Part shown: positions 57,731-64,000 of the stretch, piece by piece
How the letters are laid out: each line of letters opens with the position of its first letter
Position numbering within the stretch: position 1 is the stretch's first letter
From: Pseudomonas sp. MWU15-20650
Lineage (GTDB): Bacteria > Pseudomonadota > Gammaproteobacteria > Pseudomonadales > Pseudomonadaceae
Assembly (NCBI RefSeq): GCF_023242475.1
Contig: NZ_JALJFG010000003.1
Span: forward strand, 124,001-188,000
DNA length: 64,000 bases
Direction: 5' to 3'
Made by a program: the position numbers and the translations under genes
The notes under the pieces: generated by a model
The model's input: only the letters and a program-made list of their open reading frames with translations
The model's database searches: none
What the model was told of the DNA's origin: nothing

Positions 57731-59359
57731 ATGCTTAAACACGCAGTCCTTCCGTTATTAGTGAGCGCTGGCCTTATGGCCGCAGCCCCCGTAGCCCTTG
57801 CGGCAACTAACCTGGTGTTCTGCTCCGAAGGGAGCCCGGCCGGTTTTGACCCAGGCCAGTACACCACCGGAACAGACTTCGATGCTTCGGCCGAAACCGT
57901 GTTCAACCGTCTGAGCCAGTTCGAACGTGGCGGCACCGCCGTTGTTCCTGGCCTGGCCACCAGCTGGGACGTGTCCCCGGATGGCCTGACCTACACCTTC
58001 CACCTGCGTGAAGGCGTCAAGTTCCACACCACCCCGTACTTCAAGCCGACTCGTGAATTCAATGCCGATGACGTGCTCTTCACGTTCAACCGCATGATCA
58101 ACAAGGACGACCCGTTCCGCAAAGCCTATCCCACCGAGTTCCCGTACTTCTCGGACATGGAGATGGACAAGAACATCAAGAACATCGAAAAGGTCGATGA
58201 CCACACCGTCAAGTTCACCCTTGGCACCGTGGACGCGGCCTTCATCCAGAACCTGGCGATGAGCTTCGCGTCGATCCAGTCGGCCGAATACGCCGCCCAG
58301 CTGTTGAAGGAAGGCAAAGCCAGCGACATCAACCAGAAGCCTATCGGCACTGGCCCGTTCGTGTTCAAGAGCTACCAGAAAGACTCCAACATTCGCTTCA
58401 CCGGCAACAAGGACTACTGGAAGCCTGAAGACGTCAAGGTCGACAACCTGATCTTCTCGATTTCCACGGACGCCTCGGTGCGTATCCAGAAGCTGAAAAA
58501 GAACGAGTGCCAGATCACGGCCTATCCTCGCCCGGCGGACATCAAGCCACTGGAAGCGGACAAGGACATGAAAATGCCGCACCAGGCGGGCTTCAACCTG
58601 GGTTATATCGCCTACAACGTGATGCCTGTACTCAAGGGCCAGACCACGCCAAACCCATTAGCAGACCTGCGGGTTCGCCAGGCGCTGGACATGTCGGTGA
58701 ACAAGCAGCAAATCATCGACTCCGTGTACCAGGGTGCCGGCCAACTGGCGGTCAACGCCATGCCGCCGACCCAATGGTCGTATGACACCACTATCAAGGA
58801 TGCCAAGTACGATCCGGCCAAAGCCAAGGAACTGCTCAAGGAAGCCGGTATCAAGGAAGGCACCGAGATCACCCTGTGGGCCATGCCGGTTCAGCGTCCG
58901 TACAACCCGAACGCCAAGCTGATGGCTGAGATGCTGCAGAGCGACTGGAAACAGATCGGCCTGAAGGTCAACATCGTCAGCTACGAGTGGGGCGAGTACA
59001 TCAAGCGTTCCAAAGGTGGTGAAAACCAGGCCATGATCATTGGCTGGAGCGGTGACAATGGTGACCCGGACAACTGGTTGGGCACCCTCTTTGCATCCTC
59101 GGCATTGAGCGGCAACAACTTCTCCAAGTTCACCAACAAGCAATATGACGATCTGATCAGTCAGGCCAAGTCGACCACGGACGTCGCCAAGCGCACCGAA
59201 CTGTACAAACAGGCGCAACAACTCCTTAAACACGAACTGCCTTACACACCTATCGCGCACTCGACGGTGTATCAACCCATGCGCACCTCCGTGCAGGACT
59301 TCAAGATCAGCCCGTTTGGCTTGAACTCCTTCTACGGCGTTAGCGTCAGCGGCAAGTAA
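57731..59359 (+). CDS. dppA2: Dipeptide ABC transporter substrate-binding protein (DppA2-like)
   Basis: Second SBP_bac_5 paralogue, 542 residues, with signal peptide MLKHAVLPLLVSAGLMAAAP..ALA. ATG 57731 is preferred because GAGG lies 5 bases upstream; ATG 57707 falls inside the A-rich Hfq/Crc-type site. The protein is very similar to DppA1 and DppA3 (SWDVSPDGLTYTFHLREGVKFH, GTGPFVFKSYQKDSNIRF). It has its own leader after the dppA1 terminator, so it can be expressed separately. Confidence 0.93.
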   Translation: MLKHAVLPLLVSAGLMAAAPVALAATNLVFCSEGSPAGFDPGQYTTGTDFDASAETVFNRLSQFERGGTAVVPGLATSWDVSPDGLTYTFHLREGVKFHTTPYFKPTREFNADDVLFTFNRMINKDDPFRKAYPTEFPYFSDMEMDKNIKNIEKVDDHTVKFTLGTVDAAFIQNLAMSFASIQSAEYAAQLLKEGKASDINQKPIGTGPFVFKSYQKDSNIRFTGNKDYWKPEDVKVDNLIFSISTDASVRIQKLKKNECQITAYPRPADIKPLEADKDMKMPHQAGFNLGYIAYNVMPVLKGQTTPNPLADLRVRQALDMSVNKQQIIDSVYQGAGQLAVNAMPPTQWSYDTTIKDAKYDPAKAKELLKEAGIKEGTEITLWAMPVQRPYNPNAKLMAEMLQSDWKQIGLKVNIVSYEWGEYIKRSKGGENQAMIIGWSGDNGDPDNWLGTLFASSALSGNNFSKFTNKQYDDLISQAKSTTDVAKRTELYKQAQQLLKHELPYTPIAHSTVYQPMRTSVQDFKISPFGLNSFYGVSVSGK

Positions 59360-59368
59360 GGATCAATG

Positions 59369-59397
59369 ACGGCGGCGCCTTATAACGTCGCCGTTAT
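59369..59397 (+). terminator. Probable terminator of dppA2
   Basis: ACGGCGGCG and CGTCGCCGT form a stem with one mismatch, followed by TATTCC, a weak T tract. Confidence 0.5.
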
Positions 59398-59587
59398 TCC
59401 ATCCGCCAGGGCTATAGGAAACAGACCACATCGCTTTCATTGCCGTCCTACAGCAATGAGCCGCGAGTTGCGGTCCTGTTGCCTACAAGTCCAGTCAGAT
59501 TTGAAGCATTTACTGCAAGGTCCACGACCCCTAACGTCGTAGGACAGCAGAGGCCTCACTCTGAAGAAGGCACTTGCTGTATGTGGG

Positions 59588-59634
59588 ATCAGTGATGTCT
59601 CCCTGGCCATAAGCCAGGGGGATGGCTCACTGAT
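59588..59634 (+). promoter_or_regulatory. Nested stem-loop in the dppA3 leader
   Basis: Outer arms ATCAGTGA/TCACTGAT (59588-59595, 59627-59634) enclose inner arms CCCTGGC/GCCAGGG (59601-59607, 59613-59619). The structure ends 29 bases before the dppA3 ATG and precedes an A/C-rich stretch ACTACAAACAAGG. The rest of this 304-base gap (59360-59663) shows the dppA2 terminator and no gene. Confidence 0.5.
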
Positions 59635-59663
59635 GATAACTACAAACAAGGATCGGGATCGTC

Positions 59664-61268
59664 ATGCGCCATACCGCCGTTCTATCCGCAATTTTTGGCA
59701 CCAGCCTGCTGGCTGTGGCCACGATGGGCCAAGCCGCCGACAAGAAGAGCCTGGTGTTCTGCTCCGAAGGCAGCCCCGCAGGGTTTGACACTGCGCAATA
59801 CACCACCGCCACCGACAACGATGCGGCAGAGCCTCTGTACAACCGCTTGGTCGAGTTTGAAAAAGGCGCGACCAGCGTGGTGCCTGGGCTGGCAACCAAG
59901 TGGGATATCTCCGAAGACGGCCTGACCTACACCTTCCACCTGCGCGAAGGGGTGAAGTTCCACAGCAACAAGGAATTCAAGCCGACGCGGGACTTCGACG
60001 CCGACGACGTGCTGTTCACCTTCAACCGCATGCTTGACCCCGACCATCCGTTTCGCAAGGCCTACCCCACCGAGTTTCCGTACTTCAACGGGATGAGCCT
60101 GAACAAGAACATTGCCAAGGTCGAGAAAACCGGCCCCTACACCGTGGTGATGACCCTGAACACGGTCGATGCCGCGTTCATCCAGAACATCGCCATGAGC
60201 TTTGCCGCGATCCTGTCGGCCGAATACGCCGAGCAGTTACTCAAGCAAGGCAAGCCCAGCGACATCAACCAGAAGCCCATCGGCACGGGCCCCTTTGTAT
60301 TCCAGCGCTACCAGAAAGACTCGCAGATCCGCTATGTGGGCAACAAACAGTATTGGGACCCGAGCCGGGTCAAACTGGATCAACTGATCTTCGCCATCAA
60401 TACCGACGCATCGGTACGCGTGCAGAAGCTCAAGGCCGGCGAATGCCAGATTACCCTACATCCACGCCCGGCCGACGTTGACGCCCTCAAGGCCGACCCG
60501 AACCTGCAACTGCTGACCAAGCCCGGTTTCAACCTCGGTTATATCGCCTACAACGTGCGCCACAAGCCCTTCGACCAGCTCGAAGTACGTCAGGCGCTGG
60601 ACATGGCGGTGAACAAGCAGAGCATTCTCAATGCCGTCTACCAGGGCGCCGGGCAACTGGCGGTCAACGGCATGCCGCCGACGCAGTGGTCCTACGATGA
60701 CACCATCAAGGACGCTGCCTACAACCCGGAAAAAGCCAAGGAACTGCTCAAGGCCGCCGGCGTCAAGGAAGGCACCGAAATCACCCTGTGGGCCATGCCG
60801 GTGCAACGGCCGTACAACCCCAACGCCAAGCTGATGGCTGAAATGTTGCAGAACGACTGGGCCAAGATCGGCCTCAAGGTCAAGATCGTCAGCTACGAGT
60901 GGGGCGAATACATCAAGCGCACCAAGAACGGTGAGCACGATATCAGCCTGATCGGCTGGACCGGTGACAACGGTGACCCGGACAACTGGCTGGGCACCCT
61001 CTACAGCTGCGACGCCATCGGCGGGAACAACTACTCCATGTGGTGTGACCCGGCGTACGACAAGCTGGTCAAGCAAGCCAAGGTCGTGACCGACCGCGAA
61101 CAAAGGACTGTTCTGTACAAACAGGCGCAGCAACTGCTTAAAGCACAGGTGCCGATCACGCCAATCGCCCACTCGACGGTCAACCAGCCGTTAAGCGCCA
61201 AAGTCGAAGGTTTCAAAGTCAGCCCCTTCGGCCGCAACGTGTTCTCGGGCGTCAGTATCAACCCATAA
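59664..61268 (+). CDS. dppA3: Dipeptide ABC transporter substrate-binding protein (DppA3-like)
   Basis: Third SBP_bac_5 paralogue, 534 residues, signal peptide MRHTAVLSAIFGTSLLAVAT..GQA. Family segments KWDISEDGLTYTFHLREGVKFH and GTGPFVFQRYQKDSQIRY are present. The whole length aligns with DppA2, including the C-terminal PITPIAHSTVNQPL. It precedes the OprD porin gene by 172 bases. Confidence 0.93.
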   Translation: MRHTAVLSAIFGTSLLAVATMGQAADKKSLVFCSEGSPAGFDTAQYTTATDNDAAEPLYNRLVEFEKGATSVVPGLATKWDISEDGLTYTFHLREGVKFHSNKEFKPTRDFDADDVLFTFNRMLDPDHPFRKAYPTEFPYFNGMSLNKNIAKVEKTGPYTVVMTLNTVDAAFIQNIAMSFAAILSAEYAEQLLKQGKPSDINQKPIGTGPFVFQRYQKDSQIRYVGNKQYWDPSRVKLDQLIFAINTDASVRVQKLKAGECQITLHPRPADVDALKADPNLQLLTKPGFNLGYIAYNVRHKPFDQLEVRQALDMAVNKQSILNAVYQGAGQLAVNGMPPTQWSYDDTIKDAAYNPEKAKELLKAAGVKEGTEITLWAMPVQRPYNPNAKLMAEMLQNDWAKIGLKVKIVSYEWGEYIKRTKNGEHDISLIGWTGDNGDPDNWLGTLYSCDAIGGNNYSMWCDPAYDKLVKQAKVVTDREQRTVLYKQAQQLLKAQVPITPIAHSTVNQPLSAKVEGFKVSPFGRNVFSGVSINP

Positions 61269-61440
61269 GAAAATAACCGGATTGCCGGGGAGTGAAGTCG
61301 GCTCCCCAGTAAACGTGCAGCCTTTTGTTGGGAATTTTCCTACAGCAAACGTTTGCAAAAGCTTGAACCCGTTACACACCCAATAGCCGGTTCACCTAAA
61401 AAGACCGGCATAAAAAAAGAGAACCAAAGGAGCTCCACCC

Positions 61441-62838
61441 ATGAAACTGAGCAGCAAAGCGCTTCTGGCCTTGGCCATCAGCAGCATCACGGCAACCGCC
61501 TTCGCTGATCCCCAAAGCCAGGACTTCGTTCCAACCACATTGGCCGGCACCAGCGCCCAAAGCGAGGCCAAGGGCTTTATCGACGGAGCGAGCCTGGGCG
61601 GTACCACCCGGAACTGGTTTTCCAATGAAAACAAATTCCGTGGCGGTAAATTCTCCTATGAAAAACATGGTGAAACCCGTACTGACGCCTACCGCACCAA
61701 CTGGGTACAAGGCACCATCCTCAACGGCACCTCTGGCTTCACCCAGGGCACCATTGGCGTGAGCACCGAAGTAGCCGTCTACAACGCCCTGGTTCTGGAT
61801 CGCAGCAAGCGCGACATCAAGGGTGGTTCCAACCGTACGCTGGCCGATTCCAACGGCGACGCCGTTGACCAGTGGAGCAAACTGGGCCTGGCCAACGTCA
61901 AGTTCCGTGCTTCGAACACCACACTGACCGCCGGTCGCCAGAACTTCAGCAGCGGAATCGTCGACACCATCGGCAACCGTGCGCTGCCTTCGAGCTTTGA
62001 AGGTATTTCGATCGACAGCCAGGAATTCAGCAACCTGTCGTTCCAAGGCGGTGTTTTCGATCGCGTGTCGCCACGTACCGAACAAAGCCTGTCGAAGTTC
62101 CGTTCCGAATACGGTAACGGCCAGACCACCGACAAGGTGAAAACCCTGGGCTTCAACTACCAGCCTTTCAAGAGCCTGAAAACCAGCGTGTTCGCGGCTA
62201 ACGTCGAGGACTTCTGGAACCAGTACTACGTCGGCGCCACTCACGAACTGGGCGACAGCAGTGTCCTGGGTCTGACCACCGGCCTGAACTACTATAAAAC
62301 CACCGACACCGGCAGCAAGAAGATGGGCAAGATCGACAACGACACTTACTCGTTGTCTCTGGGCCTGACTCACCAGGCACACAGCCTGACCTTCGCCTAC
62401 CAGGCCATCAACGGTGACGAATACTTCGACTACCTGCACGAAACCAACGGCATCTACCTGGCCAACTCCCTGACGTCCGACTTCAACGGACCGAACGAGA
62501 AGTCCTTCCAGATCGCCTACGGCCTCAACATGGCTGAATACGGCGTGCCAGGCCTGAAGTTCAATGCCTACTCGGCGCGCGGCTGGGGTATCGACGGTAC
62601 TCACTACACCGGCACCGCCTACGGTGAATCGGGCGTGCGCCGCAGCGACCTGCGCCTGATGGACGGCGAAACCCACCAGGAATATGGCGTTGGCGCGTCC
62701 TACGCGATCCAGAGCGGCTCACTCAAGGCAACCACCATTCGTGGCACCTACGTGACCCACCGCGCCAGTGAAAACCAGGCTGACGGCAACATCCGTGAAT
62801 TCCGCCTGGTCACCACCATCCCGTTCAATATTCTTTAA
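61441..62838 (+). CDS. opdP: OprD-family outer-membrane porin (OpdP-like)
   Basis: An outer-membrane specific channel of 465 residues with signal peptide MKLSSKALLALAISSITATAFA and an 18-strand OccD-type barrel pattern (alternating aromatic/polar strands; final strand FRLVTTIPFNIL ending in an aliphatic residue). Lying among dppA genes it is probably the dipeptide channel OpdP (OccD3), as in P. aeruginosa. AAAGGAG precedes the ATG. Confidence 0.9.
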   Translation: MKLSSKALLALAISSITATAFADPQSQDFVPTTLAGTSAQSEAKGFIDGASLGGTTRNWFSNENKFRGGKFSYEKHGETRTDAYRTNWVQGTILNGTSGFTQGTIGVSTEVAVYNALVLDRSKRDIKGGSNRTLADSNGDAVDQWSKLGLANVKFRASNTTLTAGRQNFSSGIVDTIGNRALPSSFEGISIDSQEFSNLSFQGGVFDRVSPRTEQSLSKFRSEYGNGQTTDKVKTLGFNYQPFKSLKTSVFAANVEDFWNQYYVGATHELGDSSVLGLTTGLNYYKTTDTGSKKMGKIDNDTYSLSLGLTHQAHSLTFAYQAINGDEYFDYLHETNGIYLANSLTSDFNGPNEKSFQIAYGLNMAEYGVPGLKFNAYSARGWGIDGTHYTGTAYGESGVRRSDLRLMDGETHQEYGVGASYAIQSGSLKATTIRGTYVTHRASENQADGNIREFRLVTTIPFNIL

Positions 62839-62852
62839 TTAGCGCCAGGTAC

Positions 62853-62879
62853 ACGGCGGGCTCAGGACGAGCCTGCCGT
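62853..62879 (+). other. Stem-loop between opdP and dppA4
   Basis: ACGGCGGGCTC and GAGCCTGCCGT form an 11-bp stem with one mismatch and a 5-base loop, followed by CTACGCTTGT. It may partly terminate or protect the opdP mRNA end. Confidence 0.55.
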
Positions 62880-62918
62880 CTACGCTTGTCTGGCTCCATC
62901 GATTGCAGAGGGCTCTGA

Positions 62919-64000
62919 ATGAAAATGCTCCCGTTACAAGCTGCCATGGCCGCTGCGCTGTTGAGCGTGGCGATCGGCGTTTCGGCCAAACCGCTGGTGG
63001 TCTGCACCGAAGCCAGCCCGGAAGGTTTCGACCCGGTCCTGTACACCACCGCCGTGACCGCCGATGCCGCCGCTGAAACCATGTTCAACCGCCTGGTGGA
63101 TTTCAAGCCAGGTACCACCGAGGTGGTTCCGGCACTGGCCAAGGCCCTGCCGGAAATCAGCGCCGATGGCCTGACCTACACGTTTCACCTGCGTGACGAC
63201 ATCAAGTTCCACACCACCGACTACTTCAAACCCACGCGCAACCTGAACGCCGACGACGTGCTTTGGAGCTTCCAGCGCCAGCTGGACCCGAATCACCCGT
63301 GGCATAACAAGTCCCTCGTGGGCTACCCGTACTTCGAAAGCATGGGCTTCAAGGAACTGCTCAAGCGCGTAGAGAAGACCGACGACCACACCGTCGTCTT
63401 TACCCTGACCCGTCCTGAAGCTCCGTTCCTGGCTGATCTGGGCATGGCATTCTCTTCAATCCACTCGAAGGAATACGCCGACCAGTTGCTCAAGTCCGGT
63501 AAAACTGAAGACCTCAACGCCAAGCCTATCGGCACTGGCCCATTCGTCTTCAACCGATATCAGAAAGATGCCCAGGCGCGCTTCAGAGCCAACCCGGACT
63601 ATTTCCGCGGCAAGCCGGCGGTCGACCCGCTGATTCTGGCGGTCACCACCGATAACAACGTGCGGCTGCAGAAGCTCAAGGCCAACGAATGTCAGATCGC
63701 GTTGTTCCCCAAGCCGGATGACATTCCAAGCATCAAGAAAGACCCAAACCTGAAGGTCGATGAACTGGCGGCGATGACCACCAGCTACACCGCGATGAAC
63801 ACCACCCACAAGTACATGAGCGACGCGCGGGTACGCCACGCGATCAATATCGCGTTCGACAAGGCCGGTTATACCGAAGCGCTGTTCGGCAAAGGCAATG
63901 CGGTCGTGGGCACCGGCCCGTATCCGCCGACCTTGCTGGGTTTCAGTGAAAAGCTGAAAAACCCACCGCGCGACCTGGATAAGGCGCGCGCCCTGCTCAA
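62919..64000 (+). CDS. dppA4: Dipeptide ABC transporter substrate-binding protein (DppA4-like), 3' end outside window
   Basis: Fourth SBP_bac_5 paralogue. ATG 62919 (or 62925) opens a frame that stays open to the window end, 360 codons, so about two thirds of the gene is present. GAGG lies 7 bases upstream. Signal peptide: MKMLPLQAAMAAALLSVAIG..SA. It is more distant from DppA1-3 (DGLTYTFHLRDDIKFHTTDYF, GTGPFVFNRYQKDAQARF are kept; NDDHT, QRQLD regions differ) and by position should be the partner of DppBCDF expected downstream. Confidence 0.93.
   Translation, partial: MKMLPLQAAMAAALLSVAIGVSAKPLVVCTEASPEGFDPVLYTTAVTADAAAETMFNRLVDFKPGTTEVVPALAKALPEISADGLTYTFHLRDDIKFHTTDYFKPTRNLNADDVLWSFQRQLDPNHPWHNKSLVGYPYFESMGFKELLKRVEKTDDHTVVFTLTRPEAPFLADLGMAFSSIHSKEYADQLLKSGKTEDLNAKPIGTGPFVFNRYQKDAQARFRANPDYFRGKPAVDPLILAVTTDNNVRLQKLKANECQIALFPKPDDIPSIKKDPNLKVDELAAMTTSYTAMNTTHKYMSDARVRHAINIAFDKAGYTEALFGKGNAVVGTGPYPPTLLGFSEKLKNPPRDLDKARALL

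Noticed and set aside
61396..62676. A 426-codon open frame opposite opdP
   Set aside because: Antisense shadow of a clear porin gene.

Overview
The window is a chromosomal segment of a Pseudomonas of the P. fluorescens group. Gene content and order follow the Pseudomonas pattern (lptB-rpoN-hpf-ptsN-rapZ-ptsO; fagA-fumC-orfX-sodA; tldE/tldD-yhdP-rng-maf-mreDCB; gatCAB; sspBA-petCBA-rpsI-rplM; trpS; roxSR; dppA paralogues with opdP). GC-rich codon use and several REP palindromes built on TGTGGGAGGGGGCTTGC also fit this group. No tRNA, rRNA, CRISPR array or intact insertion sequence was seen. Both window ends cut genes (lptB at the left, a dppA paralogue at the right).

Layout. 1-4.3 kb: LPS export ATPase end, sigma-54 and the nitrogen-PTS cluster. 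4.4-8.2 kb: a Fur-type iron-starvation operon on the minus strand (fagA, fumC, orfX, sodA, ZIP transporter). 8.2-21.5 kb: proteolysis/modification (TldE, TldD), DarP, a nitrilase-family hydrolase, YhdP, RNase G, Maf and the MreBCD cell-shape operon. 21.7-24.9 kb: GatCAB amidotransferase. 25-27.9 kb: an RlpA-like lipoprotein, a CaCA exchanger, a carboxymuconolactone-decarboxylase-family protein and an AEC transporter. 28-35.8 kb: a galactarate/glucarate catabolic operon (garD, MFS transporter, ketoglutarate semialdehyde dehydrogenase, kdgD) with a FadR-type GntR regulator, and between them a phospholipase C-like gene behind a perfect SOS-box palindrome. 35.9-40.8 kb: sspBA, cytochrome bc1 and ribosomal proteins L13/S9. 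41-48.6 kb: aldo/keto reductase, a nested repeat element, acyl-CoA dehydrogenase, a GlxA-type AraC regulator, ZapE, TrpRS, an alpha/beta hydrolase and a YhcB-type protein. 48.6-49.2 kb: an accessory pocket with an IS110 remnant and a small gene behind an hrp-box-like promoter. 49.3-53.9 kb: an SbmA/YddA-type ABC transporter, RoxR/RoxS and a SIMPL-domain periplasmic protein. 53.9-55.8 kb: an AT-richer accessory insertion. 55.8-64 kb: dipeptide-uptake genes with four solute-binding proteins and an OprD-family porin.

The most unusual material is in the two accessory pockets. At 54.1-55.2 kb a 370-residue protein has an effector-like N-terminus and a C-terminal domain carrying a His-Gly and a Ser-Cys motif 51 residues apart, the arrangement of caspase-like (clan CD) proteases. 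It is bracketed by a full SIMPL gene and a diverged, 5'-truncated second copy of its 3' half, which suggests insertion by recombination. At 48.9-49.2 kb an 80-residue protein also has an effector-like N-terminus. Both genes have a candidate HrpL (hrp-box) promoter ending exactly 44 nt before the start codon. I infer that both may be type III secretion substrates; this is not proven.

Other points: mreC appears to start at ATT, aligned with the E. coli MreC start and overlapped by a 13-codon upstream frame; a 228-bp palindromic element sits inside a REP sequence with an 11-bp duplication; kdgD and the gntR gene share an upstream motif; and the dppA2 leader carries an A-rich Hfq/Crc-type site close to that of amiE.
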